From assembly GCA_034509425.1 (NCBI GenBank), contig JAVTVJ010011652.1, positions 2,433,001 through 2,497,000 on the forward strand: a DNA stretch of 64,000 nucleotides, in the 5' to 3' direction. Positions 1 through 13,400 of this stretch are shown in pieces. Positions within the stretch are counted from its first letter, which is position 1. Each line of letters starts with the position of its first letter. Both the position numbers and the translations under genes were made by a program. The notes under the pieces are model-generated. The model saw only the letters and a list, made by a program, of their open reading frames with translations. It searched no databases and had not been told where the DNA came from. This DNA is from Eopsaltria australis (taxonomy: Eukaryota; Chordata; Aves; Passeriformes; Petroicidae).

Positions 1-1875
1 GCAGCAAAACAAGCAGATACTGGGACCACAATGGATCAGCTGCATCTACAGGTGGCTTGGTTATCTTTTTCTTTTTTGTGTACTAAACTTTGCTCTTGAG
101 ACATCAACCCACATCTACAGCGTGAAAGACTTGAACAAGCTCACGCTTGTCTGTTTTCATACCTGCTGAAAGTGTTCAAATTTTTGCCCATAGACTTAGA
201 AGATGTGGAAAAAATCCATTTCCTCATGAGGCTGTCACACAAGTTCTAGTCACAGAGTTTCTGTGTGATCCTGTTCTTTGCTCTGTATGAGATTCCTTTT
301 TTTTATTGCCATCCACACTCTCAACTTCGCATTTACATCATACTGTTTAGTGTATTTGATATGTTTGTAGTCCTTCCCTAGGTTGTGTCAGAGGCTCTTA
401 GGCACTCCATGACTGCTTGGCATGCGTGTCAGTGGTGGCTGTGGCACTGCAGGAGCACGGTGCCTCACGTGTCCATGTGCATCAGCCAGTTCAGGACATG
501 CTCATGCGTCACGTAATGTGATCAGACAATCGTCCTCCCCAGGAGTTCGGTGCTCTGTCCATCTCTGGAATCTTTCTAAGAACAGAGGAACTGCTTCCTG
601 CCAAAGATGACAAGTAAAACCTCCCCTGACTGACGTGTTCCCGTGGCCCCATGATAAGATGCAGCTTGCTGGGACTCTGCCTTGGAGAGCCGTGTGTCTC
701 CAGCTGGTGTGTCCTATCTGCCTGGCAGGGCTGGCCTGATCTATTTGTGGCTCCTGATAAGAGCTGATAGGAAAACAAAAAGCTGAAAATGGTGTGGCTA
801 CCCCCAGGAAGGTGAGCTCTGCCATCCTCCCGATGGGCAAAGAATTTCAGGCAGGCAGCAGCTGACCCTGAGCTGGAGTTTACAGGGGAGTGATGGACAG
901 GGGAGGGATAAGAGACATTTAGGAGTGCAGCTTCAGGAACTCCATTCAGAGCAGTTGTCTTTGGCTGTTTTGTAACAAAGTCCCTTACTTTGCTAGGGAA
1001 TTACACTAGTTTGTGTTACAAATGCAAATTTAATAGATTCTGCGTGACCTCCATGTGTAATAAATAAGCTTTAGGTTCTGTTTTAGCAGGAGTACACTAC
1101 TCTTACCATACCAGCTTGTTAATCTTTAGCAGGCAATGGAAGCAGCAGGCTGAGAGGAGGGAAGGTTAGATGAGGAGGTTGAGCTGGAGACATCATTGGG
1201 TTTGTCTCAAATTAACATTAACAACAATTAATTAGTGGCTTATGAAGAAGTAAAAGTTTTTCTTGCAAGCATCTATGTACACGAATAACTTTTCTGGAAA
1301 AACTAAGACTACTCACTTGAATGCTGTTCCATATGTAAATGTGTGTGGGATCAGGCCCTAAATTACTATGTGCATGAGCAGAGATTTTAATACCTCAATT
1401 TAAATTGTGATCTGATACAAATGATAATTTTCTACCATTGTCAGTTGATTACAGTTCATTTTATCCTATTGCATGTACTAGCAGAGGAAACTTTGAGGCT
1501 AGCAAAATTGCTGTAATAAGGGTTTATTATTAAGCCTGTGATTCATCTTTTGGGTTAGGGGGAGAAGCTGGTTTCGATAAGTATTGCTTAACAGAAAAAG
1601 CTTTAAGCTTTCACAGTAACAATGTAAAAGTTTACACAGCTTGATTTTGGTACATGTAGAGATTGTTTGAATTATCTTAGCAAGGTAGTGTAGTATTTGT
1701 GGTAGGAGTGTTTCAAATAGTAGAGAGTGTCCCTGTTCATGATGTCGATTATGAATTGGAAAACTTAGTTATGTTTTTTATGGTAAGGTAGACTAAACAA
1801 AAATTTAATCTCAGAAATAAGCAATCCTGCCATAAGAATGGATGGGTGTCCTTAAGATTTTTAGTCCTCACTATC

Positions 1876-2045
1876 ACACAATCATGGAACGGTTTGGGGT
1901 GGAAAGAACCTTAAAATCATGTAGTTCCAGCCCCTCTGCCATGGGCCAGGTTGCTGAATCACTAGACCAGATTGCTCAAAGCCCTGTCCAGCCTGGCCTT
2001 GAACACTTCCAGGAAAGGGGCATCCACAATTATGTGTTATAAAGG
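1876..2045 (-). mobile_element. CR1 LINE 3' fragment (antisense)
   Basis: Read on the plus strand, the segment follows the usual reverse complement of a bird CR1 tail. An AATCATGGAACGGTTTGG-type start is followed by 'ggaaagaacctta', 'catgtagttccagcccc', 'tgccatgggcc', 'ctagaccag', 'ttgctcaaagccc', 'tccagcctggccttgaacac' and 'ggggcatccaca'. CR1 is the dominant non-LTR retrotransposon of birds, and most copies are 5'-truncated like this one. The small open frames on both strands across it are by-products. Confidence 0.88.
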
Positions 2046-5000
2046 TCAGGTGGAAATGTTTCACTGTGTAATGTTTCATATGCTGTAGTGATAGCAAATA
2101 TCAAAAAGGAAATTACCTGCTAATAATGGTAATTATAAGGCAAAGCCAAATCTTGGCATCCAGGAAGCATTCCACAAACCTAGAGTATTCCACAGGAAAA
2201 AAAATTAGCTTCTATTAAGACATTGTTGTAAATCAGCATAAAGCAGTTTCTTAATTATGGAATAAATGTAGTAATTTTCCTCTCTTCACTCAGATGTCTC
2301 TCGAGCTTAACCTGCAGAATCCTCTGTGGTATGTTTAGGTTCCAAGCACAGCTCTGGTATTTTTATGTGATGACTTTTCAAGGCTACATCATCTGTAGTT
2401 CAATGAGTCTGACAGAGAAGGGGGAGGCTTCCTAAGTTTAGATTTTGGGATGCTCTGTAATCCTTTGACTTTGAACTGGATCTTCCTCCCTTGAAGAACT
2501 GGGAAGAAGTCAGGGTCATGTAAGCAGACACTATATCAACAGGTTGGAATGTGTTTTAAATCATTAGTTCTTTGACCTTTGATCTGTCATCAGATTCCTT
2601 CGGTGGCAGCAGGAGGAGGCTGCAAACAGGCTGGGTAGTGCTATAAATAGTTCAGTGTCAGTGGATGGAAAGTTTAAATATGAGGCCATTGTTGTGGTAG
2701 ATGTCCAGTGCAGTGTTTGAAAAGATCTCTGCATTTCCACAAGTTCTTCTGGAACAGAACCTTATGTGTGGATGTGATAACACATGTGTGGGTAGAATGT
2801 GCTCCTTCCTGAGCATAAATAAATTGTATGAGGTTACTTGAAGCTCTGAATCACTGAACCAAGATCCAGGTAGAAATGGGAATCTGTTGTTTCTGGGAAG
2901 CCAGCAGAGGTTAAAACTTCTCCCATGCCAGGGAATGGAATTCAGATGTGAATTCCTGCATTCAGGTACCTTGATGTGAAATCAAACCTCAGCTGCAGCT
3001 GTGATACTAATTGCCATTTCTGCATTTACATATCTTAGCTGCTGTGTCTTGAATACTGTTCTTCTTGCAGTGATTCCTATTGGTATTTCACTTCAGGTTC
3101 ATTTTCTTCCCATTCTGAAGTAGATCCTTACTTTTCAGTTGGGGTTAGAATACTATTAATGACATGTGATTTATACCAATCCTAGTTTGGTTGGGCTTGA
3201 GGTCTCTTCAGGGACCAAACATTTGACAGGAAATGAAATTAATTGCACTACTTGTCTGATACTGATGAATGCTGACAGATGCCATGTCAGATTTTAAAAA
3301 GCTACTGGATCCCTTTGGAAGTAGAGGAGCAGCAGGATGCTTAACAGGTGCCTGATGAGTGGGGTAGAGCATCCCTACAAGAATACAGAAAGTTTCTTGG
3401 GTTTGTGGTCAGTGCATCCTTCATTTACCTGGCTTGGATGAGGTTTGGGTTTGTTCTATCCTTAAATTCCTGGTTTGCTTATTTAAAATCTTTTTAGAGA
3501 GATCTTTCCTCTAGATAGTTACAGTCAAGTGATCAGAGGCTAAACTTTGACATTTTTCCACTGATTGCATTTTCTTCGAGGTTCATTTCCCACAGACCTG
3601 TAAATGACTTTGATCTCCACCTCGTGCTTAGTTTAATGTGAAAGGTGTTTTAAATGGTTGAATGATTCCTGCCATTGTTTCCATCCTGGTGCACAAACCA
3701 CTGATACCTCAGTGAGGAAGAGGGGAAGCTGTCACATTGCTACACTACACACAGCTGCTGTTTGCTTGCTGTTGAGCTCAGGTATGAGCTGTTGGATGTT
3801 GGATTGCTAGAAAGACTGAAATTTGTGCAAGTTAAGTGCAGACAGGAACAACTCCCAGTGCAGTACTGTTTGTGTCTTCAGTGTTAAGGAGAAAACTGAA
3901 GGACTGAAGGCAGTGTCATGGCATTAATTGAGAGGTTAATCAAGTTAAAACTGAGCTCGTTTGAGATGCAGAATTCACTTTTGGTTTTGGTTGAGTGAAT
4001 GCTTGCATTGAATGCCCAGGGGTTTCACTCAAGTGCCCCACTGAGAACTACTTGTGTCACAACGACAGCAGCACTTGGCAGTGGTGCAGGCAGGCTGTTT
4101 GAAATGGAGCATCAGGGGTTTTCATGGGAAGAGGAGAAAGGCCTGACTGGGGGCTCGAGGGTGCTTCCCAAGGGGGATCTCAGACCAGTTTAGGGGAGGA
4201 GGGGAGAAATGAAATCTTGTCTTTTGCTCACAAGATGTTTTAGCTGCTAAACCTTTCTTCTACCTGATGTCAGGATATCAGTGCAGATTTTGTAGGTCAC
4301 CTGTATTTGCTCCATGTTTATGTGCTTTGACTTCCCAGCATTGTTTCTAATGTCAGTCTGTTGAAATGAGGAGAGATTCCAGAACCACTGGGAATGCTGG
4401 ACACAGTTCCAAATAGCTTTGATCAAAATGCATCTCTCACCAGTGTATGACAGAAAAAATCTCCAGTGACAGGAGTGACAAATGGTCATTGGGTTCTCTG
4501 TTACAGCTTTTGCAAAAAGCTCTGTGCATTCCTTGCTGGTGCCTTGCAATCTCCCTGCCTTGGCAGTGCTGCAACACAGCTTCTGAGATTTCCTGTTCTT
4601 ATGTGCTCTTCTGATGATACTTGGATGTAAATTCATTGTTTAAATGACTTATGTCATCAAGAAAAGTGCTGGTAAGAGGAGTAAAAGGCAGAGAGCGACT
4701 TGGTTCATTTGAAATGCAGAAACTTTAAACTCTAATAAGAACTTGAACCTTGCTTTCATCAATATGGGATTTGTTAAACTCTTGCATGAAAAAAAAGAAA
4801 CAGATTTTCCTTGTGTATTTGTTTGGATGTAGGTGATAAACTGAAACTTTTCCAAATTCCTTTCTCCCTTCAAACAAGGGATCCATTATATCCTAAGAAT
4901 AACTGTTATATGAATATTTCCCTGCTTGAAAACAGCACCATTATTCTATGAAGCTGAGAAATATAAGAAAGAAATAAAACCCTAACAGGAAATTGAATTT

Positions 5001-7964
5001 ACACCTTATTTAATGCATGGTAACAAAGTGGATCATTAGAGTTTTCTTAATGAATAGCATTCACTTCTGCTGACTGAGAGCCCACATTCACAGACTCTCC
5101 TTGTGTGGTTTTTTTCTTCAGTGCTGAAACAATTTTTACTTAACATCAACATGGAGTTCAACTCACGCTGACAATAAGACCATGGAAATCCTAAATAATG
5201 CTCAGTAGGATCAAATCCTGCTTTCATTCTCTTCAAAAAACTCTGATATCTTCATTTTTATTATCTCCATTAAAGTTTGAAAGCGACTCAGCTTAGGAAT
5301 GGTCCTGGTGCCTTGGATCCACAGGCAGCTGGATAGCTCTTGAGCAGCCCAGGCTTCCATACACAGACCCTGTAGCTTTGGGAGCTGACAGCAGCCCTGA
5401 CAGTATCTCCAATCTTTTTGTGCTCCAAGGATGCAAAATAGTAGCTCCAGAGAGTAGTTGAAGACAGAAAAAGCTAGCGGGTGGGTGTTTGCCATACAGT
5501 GGGAGGTGGAACTGTATTCCAGCTTATTCCATTCACAAGACAGGCAGGATGGTTTGTTTGGAATATGAAACTCTTAGATATACAGACTCTGAGAAAAAGG
5601 CTGAGTTCCTCCAGGAGCTTTTGAAGATAATGATTTTCTTTTTCCATTTTAAGAAAAATGCTTACTTTTTTTGTCTCTATGCTTGTGGTACCTGAGGGAA
5701 CAGAAATGGCTCCCCAGTGTCTCCTATTTCAGAAAGAGGGTTCTGATCATGTAAAACAGGATTTCTTCCATCATATTAGCAGGAAGGATCTTGGGGAAAT
5801 GTTATTTTCTGTAAAATCATTTCTGTGTGATGGATGTTTACAGAATACCTCTTGCTTTTTGTCTTCTCAAACATGATTTGTGCATCACTATTGGCTCCAC
5901 AAAGTAATTATTTTGAAGTAATTTTTCCCATCACTATAGGAGATAAACAGTAGTTTCATGTTTGTGGTTAACTGCCATCATTTAGGTGTAAATTTTTTTT
6001 TGATGACATGATATGTGTAGCACAGCAGCTGATTTCTCTTCACTCCTTCTGCTGGTTATGGCATGAATGGTGGTGGGCATATGGTCTTTCTTTTTAATAA
6101 AAGACAATCACAGTTTGCCCCATCTTTTTTGTGTTTTGTTCTATAGTGATCATAAATGTGTGTGCTAAGGCAGTGTCAGCTTGAGGGGATGTATCGTCAG
6201 AGCCACAACTTCTGCACAGTTGCAAAAAGCAGAGAAAAGAAGATAAAAGAGCTTCCCTGTTGTACACTACATTGTACACTGAGTGTGGGTACAGTCATGT
6301 TCGTCCTTTCTCATTTGATCTCTGACTCAAACTGAAAGCAGCCAGCTGGAATAGCATTTTTCCAACCATGGATGTTAACAGTGTGGGTGACCCTTGTTTT
6401 TCCCATGTAGCTTAAAGCTGTGATTAGTGATAGGAACACATGTGCTAAATTGACTGCAAAAATCCGTTGTAATGTGGGGTTGCCAGGGCTTGTTTCTAAT
6501 TCTTGCAGATTGGTGTGTGCTTCCTGCTGTGTGTATGCCAAAGATGATGAGTCTGCTGGGGGCTCACATCACAAGCACTTCTGCTTGGGCCTGAATTCAT
6601 GCCTTGCCAGTGTGAGAGAATTTAACTCAGACATTCTGAGTTATTTGCAAAATGAATTAGAGATTAGGTAGAAAGAAGACTTCATAAGGAAAAGGGCAGT
6701 AGGGGGAGCTTCTTTTTAATAACAGCAATTGCTGTCTCTAAAAGACTTGCAAAATATTTTTAGCCCCCATTTTAATCAATAAGCTTGAATCCCTGTGGCC
6801 ATGCTTGCAAAGGGGGTAGAGCCTAATAACTGTCAGTGCATGAACCCTTTCCTTCAAAGTTTGTAGTAGTTTTTTGCAAACAATGATCTACCACAGACAT
6901 CTTTATATGTTGAAGCTGGATTTTCAGAATAAGCTAGAACAGAGGTGATATTGAAAGTGAGTTTTGATCATCCCAGCTTATTAGATCCTTGGCTAGGCAG
7001 GTAAAGGGAGCTTCAAGGACCAGATGAGTTCTTCAAAAGGTTACTATTTGGTAGAACTGGGGATCATGGTAAAGAGCCAGAGAGTTCATATATTCAGCTT
7101 CTGAGGCAGACCCAGCAGCACACTGAGCACCTTCAGCTTGAGGCTGAAAAATAGATATACTTGGATGTTAAAGCTACAAGGTAAATTATAGACTACAATT
7201 CACATAATCACACAGATACACGAGTACTCCATAGCTCTTTAAGAAATTTGGCAGCTTCTGGAGCATCTTTTAGACATTAAAGCAGAATTCTCAATTTCTC
7301 CCGGATTTAATTGTAAGAATCTGCCTGAATTAACTTAGAGAAGCAAACCTATTTTAAGTAGGCTGAGGTTTCGCCTCTGGACCTTCAGTGGAAAATTCTA
7401 TGTGGTTCTCAACCCAGGAAGGGTCTAAGGTGCTGTGATATAGAGGTCAGCTGTATTTTCTGCCTAACAGGATGTCGTGCTGTTAGTTTGAAAATAGTAT
7501 TTTAAACAAAATGGAGATCAGTAGAAGGAAAAGAAGGACTGAAAGCATTTTTTTTTCAGAGGTGGACCTAAAAACCAGCTTGGAACATTTTGCAGCATTA
7601 TAACAGAGCCTTAACAGTAGTTCTTTGTAGTTCTCCTCAGTCACTGATAATTGAGTTTTGGCTGCTTGTGGATTTAATGCCACCATGAAATGTAATTTGT
7701 TTGCACATGGAATATTATCACTGTTCTATGCAGAAATGTGAAACCGGAAAAATGTTGGTACTGATACTGCTCTCCTTCTAAGCTGCATTTTAGTACTGTT
7801 TATTGTTGTTCTGTTAATTATTGCTACAGTAGCAGTCATTAGACCTCCAGGGCTGGGCAACAGACAAAAAAATTTGCAATTCCTGCCCCAAATGCCTTGC
7901 AATTTTAATTTTTAAGGCAGATAACTGGTAAGATACTAGCCCATTATAAGGGTGAGAATGAATG

Positions 7965-8040
7965 TTGGGCACAGTATTGTGCTTGGGACTTGTGGCAGAA
8001 AGGTGAATTGAACCCAGTCCCCCTGATAATCTTTCTGTAG
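7965..8040 (-). repeat. Possible MIR-like SINE remnant
   Basis: The stretch 'gtggcagaaaggtgaattg' followed by 'aacccagtcc' resembles the MIR core-SINE phrase 'gtggcagagctgggattcg aacccagg'. Only this short core is recognisable, so the call is weak. Confidence 0.33.
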
Positions 8041-8698
8041 TCCATATTTTAATTTTTCAAGGACTCTGTAACTGTAGAGACCTAGTGTGCTGCTTATTTA
8101 TTTTTCCTTAATAAGCAGAATTTCTGATACTCAATATTTCTGATATTTGATCTGAACGTACTTGAGTGTTATGAAGGGGGATGAGATGGAATTGCTTGCG
8201 GAGTTAACGTGCTAGACTGCTGTGAGGAGTGGTTTCTCTTATTGAATTACACAGATACAGCAATATACAGAGGAGCAGGAGGAGTGGCTGAAACCAAAGT
8301 GCCTGGGAGCAGCAGGGTATAAATTTTTGGTGATATGTGGGAACACTAAATAGGTAGTTTCGAGTTCTTTGTTCAATCCAAGCCAAGGGCACAGTGTGAA
8401 ATTCAATCTCCCATCTCCCATGGCACTTTCTCTTCCTGGGGTTTGGCTATTAGAGGTAGGATTGCTCTCTCTCTGTGTGTTGACCAGAAATGCCAATGTA
8501 GGACTCTGAATATTTCCTTAAATCAAATCAGGCACCTGTTTGTGATGTGTTCTGCTTTGGGTGAATAGGCATTTTACAGTGGAAAAACTGCCAAGTCACA
8601 GAAACCCTTGACTGCCTCTTCACCCTTTTACTGATACAATTGAGCAGCTAGCATCCTTAGCAGCGGTATTTTTCTAATGTGTGGTTTTTTTCTTCCAG

Positions 8699-8882
8699 TG
8701 TGTGGCTGTGACCTGGCACAAGGAGGCTTTTTCATTAAGAATGGAGAATATCTCTGCACCTTGGACTACCAGCGCATGTACGGCACCCGCTGCAACGGCT
8801 GCGGGGAGTTCGTGGAAGGAGAAGTAGTGACAGCTCTGGGAAAAACTTACCATCCAAGCTGCTTTGCCTGTACTGTCTGCAA
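8699..8882 (+). CDS. ABLIM1: ABLIM1 exon: second finger of LIM1 and first finger of LIM2
   Basis: The exon starts after TTCTTCCAG with two bases of a Val codon (phase 1 in) and ends TGC AA before GTAAGT (phase 2 out); it is 184 nt long. It encodes CGCDLAQGGFFIKNGEYLC and TLDYQRMYGTRC, then NGCGEFVEGEVVTALGK and TYHPSCFACTVCK, where the last Lys is completed by the next exon. Zinc ligands visible are CxxC-type pairs in the second finger of LIM1, ending in Cys-x2-Asp (CTLD). LIM2 follows with CxxC, His-x2-Cys (HPSC) and Cys-x2-Cys (CTVC). The match to mammalian ABLIM1 is near perfect; differences I notice are Asn for His after TRC, Ser for Asn in HPSC and Val for Ile in CTVC. The first finger of LIM1 must come from an exon before the window. 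Confidence 0.96.
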
Positions 8883-10362
8883 GTAAGTCATCCCTTCAAA
8901 TAACATGGTGGGAACCCAGTTCAAGGAAAACACAAAGAAAGGCATCACCATGAGACACGAGTCTCAAGACATATTTCTCTTGAGGATGCATTTATTTTGT
9001 TATAAAAGATCTGCTGCAGGTCTGACTTGAAGAGTCTTGAAAATGCCACTTATTTATTTGGGGGACACAGCTTTTGTATTACAGGTACAGTTCCCTGTTC
9101 TCAGAAAGTTACTTTCATGTCTGAAAGAATTAAGTGTCAGGCTTACATGTTGAGATAATGGATATGAGTTGAGTTGAGTTCAGGTGATCAGCCCAGCTTG
9201 GTGGGAGAAATGAAGTAAAGCAAAATTCTGGATGCTCCATTTGGGCTCTGAGGACAGTCAAACAATCATGTAAGAGCATGTGGCTTTGGGACTGCTGGGA
9301 TTCCCCCTCTTCCCAAATACTCTTTCTTGTCCTCAGTAGGAGAACCAGTCTCCAGTTCTACAGCAAGTAAAAAGAAGTTAGCTAAGGCTCTGTGGATGGG
9401 AGAAAGGTGACATTTTAAACTCCTATCTCTGATGAATAGTTGAAGTACTTTGTCCTTTAGCCTGGTACATTTTTCAAACCCTTTTCTCTTAAAAGCATTT
9501 TGATTGTTTTCTGTTTTTAAATAGTGTGTGAATTCGCTGCATGTTGGTAATCATATAATGTGTATGTTGCAGTTTTATTTCCCAGGAACAGAGTGAAACA
9601 TGACATCAATGTTCTGTACATTGACTTGCATCAATCTTTTTATGTTGAATGAACAAAAGATGAGTCATTGGACTAGATTAATGAAATTCAGTATTGCTGC
9701 TGATTTATTTTTGGCCCACTTAGAGATGGCAGTGGAAAGGAAACAATGCCTGAAGCTCTTTATTTTGTTGAAATCAGCAGTTGTTCATTTGCTAAGCAGT
9801 TTCAGAGTGAGGTGGGGTGTAGCAGGGGTCTGCACTTAGCAGCTAACACTCCTTATTAAAGATTTGGAGTTATTAAATATTGCTCATCCTCTGCTTTAGG
9901 AACCAAATAAGAGTTAACAGCAATGTCAACTTCTGCCTAACACACATTCTTAACATTTATGAGTGACTAGCTCCACATTCCTTCACCAGCCTCAAGAACA
10001 GTTCTGATTCTTTGAGTTCTCTTCTGTATCATTTGCTATCCACATCACGCTGAGACCATCATAAATGTGGCTGTTGTGTCTTAGCAGATTTCACTGTCTC
10101 TACTATTCAGATAAAATATGTTTGATAATCTTCTTTAAATGAAAATATAAGGCAAGTCTAACCTCTGCTCTGCTTGCATCCATGGATTGGATTTCTTCCA
10201 GTGCCTGGCTTTGCCAAGGCCACATTGCAGAAACTATTTGGCCTGAGTTTCTGTAAAATATTGATTGCGCTGGAGGAAGGCAGAAAACTCAAGGCATGGG
10301 GAACAGAGGAAAATTTCTGGCATAACCTTTGCAAAAGTACATTTTTCTCTTGAACTTTCCAG
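8883..10362 (+). other. ABLIM1: ABLIM1 intron (1.5 kb)
   Basis: Intron between the two LIM2 exons, with donor GTAAGT and acceptor TTTCCAG. It is unique, AT-leaning sequence. I see no repeat, exon-like segment or other feature. Confidence 0.85.
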
Positions 10363-10472
10363 ACGTCCATTTCCACCAGGAGATCGAGTTACCTTTAATG
10401 GAAGGGACTGTCTCTGTCAGATGTGTGCTCAGCCGATGTCCTCCAGCCCAAGAGAGCTCTCTGCCTCAAGCA
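10363..10472 (+). CDS. ABLIM1: ABLIM1 exon: second finger of LIM2
   Basis: The exon starts after AACTTTCCAG with the last base of a Lys codon and ends AGC A before GTAAGT (110 nt, phase 2 in, phase 1 out). It encodes RPFPPGDRVTFNGRDCLC, QMCAQPMSSSPRELSASS and the first base of Asn. The second LIM2 finger closes with the Cys pairs in DCLCQMC. The short Ser-rich spacer between LIM2 and LIM3 differs from the mammalian one (PRELSASSN here, PKETTFSSN in human as I recall), as expected for a linker. The frame joins the flanking exons without a break. Confidence 0.95.
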
Positions 10473-13400
10473 GTAAGTTGCCATCTCATTTCTGATGCCT
10501 CTCACTTTTCCAGGCTCTCCAACATTTGATTGAAACTAACCAAATGCAGTCTTTTGGTGTTTTTATTTTTATTCACATTTAGAAAAGTGAGCTATCTCTG
10601 GGAATTTCTATGTTGGTTTTTTTTCTCTTCATTTAAGTGCCTGTTACTACAGATGGGAAGAGACACTTAGACATTTCAATGTGAAAAAATTACTTTTCCC
10701 CAATGACTGGATTTTTAAAAAGAATTTTTTTTACACTTTGCTTTGGTAGGCACTAGAAAAGTATCTAATTGATAAAACCTGAGGTTTCAAAGTTGATATA
10801 TTCCATTTCTTTAATGTATAATTGTGCAAGTTTAAGTATGCAAAAGAGGATGAAGTCAGAGGAAATTAATTTTCTTCTGCTATTTAAGAATTCAATTAAA
10901 TTATCCTTTAAAAGGAATATCTCCAGGATTATGCTTCCAGTAGACTGATGCTACAATGATACTGTGATGAGAACCTCAGGAAACCATTATGAAAGACACA
11001 GAAAGCATGTTAAAAGGAATGAGAGAGAATAAAAAAAGTTTGGAGGGAAATTAAGCTAGCTTGCTGTTGGGTTTTAACACTTTTGAAAGGTAATTTGTAA
11101 ATTACTGATACTAATCTCTGCCTCTAGTAGTTAATTCTTTTCATCTTTGAGGGTTTCTTTCTCTGGCTGCTGGATTGTGCTCAGCACTCACCCAGTGTGG
11201 TTTTATAAATCAAAATGGCTCCAGCTTTCCTTGTGACACCGGGTAGTTTTCCTTCAGGGAGACACTCAGTATTTTCTCCTTGTACTTGGCTTTGAATCCT
11301 GGTATTATAAAGTGCTATGGCAAGGCAAAGATGGATGATGTTTGTGCTCAGTGGATGAGTCAAGTGAATCTCAGGTTATCTGATTTGCCTGAGAACATGT
11401 AATCAAACCCTTAGACAAAAGGAAAATGAGAGACTTTTTTATGTTATCGTGCCTCTCTGTCTGGGAAGTGCTGCTTTTCCACTATAACTGTAGGTTTACA
11501 GATGAAAATGCACATGCCTAATCAGTTAAGGAAGAATTTAGGAACCTGGAAAAGGGCTTACCAGACTTAAAAAGCAACATAAAAATTTATGAGGGACTTC
11601 AGGCACCCAGAGAATCCTTCTGAGACAGAGGAATGAAGTGGAAATTTGTATTTAGGAGGCATAATTGGCAAGGAGCTGCAAGGCATAGGGACCTTGGACA
11701 GTACTGACGTTCTTTTTCAAAGAGTGCCAGAGCATAGAGAATCTGGATCTGGCTCTCCAGATGTGGCACACCTGTCCAGCAGTGTGGCACTTGCCACATG
11801 CCTGACTTCAGGTGCCAAAATGCCCCTAGAAAATGACAGGTTAAACTTGTCTGCTACTTAACAGGCCAGAGCTGGATAGTCACTTCCCCACAGCCATGGT
11901 CTCTGTTGAAATTGCTTCTTGGCTTCCACACTGAAGGCATAGGTAGCAAGGAGTATACAGCAACATTTCCTAGGAATTGTGATGAGATTTATTGGGTTTT
12001 TTAATCATGATTGTGTCCTGCTGGCAAACTGCTTTGCCACTAAAAACAGCAAGAGAGCTCCTGCTCTCAACAGCTTAGGGTGCACTGCTTTGAAATTTGT
12101 AGACATCTGCCGTGGTGCATCTTGTTCTATTATGGACAAAGACTTGCAGAAAGGTATAATACGGAGTTTCAGGTCTTTTTAGTGCAAAACTCTCCAAAAC
12201 AGACCAAAAAAAAATGAGAACAGCTTATGTTATAAGTTCTGAACTAATCAGTTAAAAATATCAGTGAAGCATCCTCAGTCTTCAAAGATGTACCAGTTGC
12301 TGCTTTAGCATTGTGCAGAAGTTGACTTAGATACAGAAAAGTCTTTCTTGCTGGTACCAAAGAGTTAATTTTGATTAGTGTAAAGTGTTTCAGATCACTT
12401 CCAAGTCTCTCTTGCTGGCTAATACACACATAATTTTTTTTTCCCAAATGCTTTGCCATTTTTTAAAAGGACTTTTTAAAATACAAGTTCCTTTAGGAGA
12501 GACTCTGATTCACGTTATGCACCTATTTTATATCCAATATTGTTTTCAGCTTCCCTTGATCACTTTCAAGTAGGTCACTAGAGGGGAATTTCCTTAAAAC
12601 AAAGAAATTTGAGGGAATTCAGTAGACTGCAAACATATCAGGTTTGACTGGTTTGTGCGATGTAAAAGGCAGCTTTCTATCCTGGAATATCTGCATTAAT
12701 GCTGATGTGCCATTTTCTGGTGTCTGTTACTTCACACAAATTAAACTTACTGACAGTTTTGCTTGGATGATTTCAAGGAAAATCAAATGTCTCCAAGTAT
12801 AGGGGTTAGCATCTCTAATAACAAGAACCTGAATATTGGTACACTCTATTGTAGTGCACAGCAGTGAAAATCAGATGGGAAAATACTAAATAATTAATTT
12901 TCTTTTTGTTGTTTAATGTTAGTTGGGTCCATAGTACTTATTTACTTTATTTATATTAGTAATATATTTCTTTCACTGCACATGTGTTACCCGAAATTGT
13001 AGCTATTTTCTTAAAGAACCAATTCAGTGACTCCATTTTTATTCTAAATTTTTAAAAGTCTCCTTCAGTGTTCAGATGCTATAGAGTAATCATAATTTAT
13101 AATTCAATCAATCCTATTCCTTGGCTACTTCTAGAAATACACAGTGCACTAACTCTAGGATCTTCATTCATTCAGCTGGAAATATAATACCAAATACCTG
13201 TAAATAACTTGGCAGACAAATGAAATGAGTGGTGTTTCGTTTTGTTATTGTTTTATTTCATATGACAGCTTGATAAATGGCATGTGAACTGTAAAGCAAA
13301 GTGACTGGGACAGATGTAGAGCAGCACAGAAATAGGGGACAAGTAGATAACACTGACTAAAAGTGAGGTGTTGATGCCTTGGAAAGTTCAGGGCTTGCCA

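Larger units (their letters stand above)
1..8698 (+). other. ABLIM1: Intron upstream of the first visible ABLIM1 exon
   Basis: About 8.7 kb of intron, ending in a long pyrimidine tract and CAG at 8698. I see no exon with the first half of LIM1 (the CHKC-type finger), so that exon must lie before the window. The contents are AT-leaning unique sequence, one antisense CR1 tail near 1876-2045 and a possible MIR-like scrap near 7965-8040. Open frames here are short and have no recognisable product. Confidence 0.85.

Noticed and set aside
8677..8698. ATG upstream of the exon at 8699, in frame with it
   Set aside because: It lies inside the pyrimidine tract of the acceptor, which is intron. The apparent continuity (a Val codon completed by the acceptor G) is coincidence; the real protein continues from an upstream LIM1 exon.
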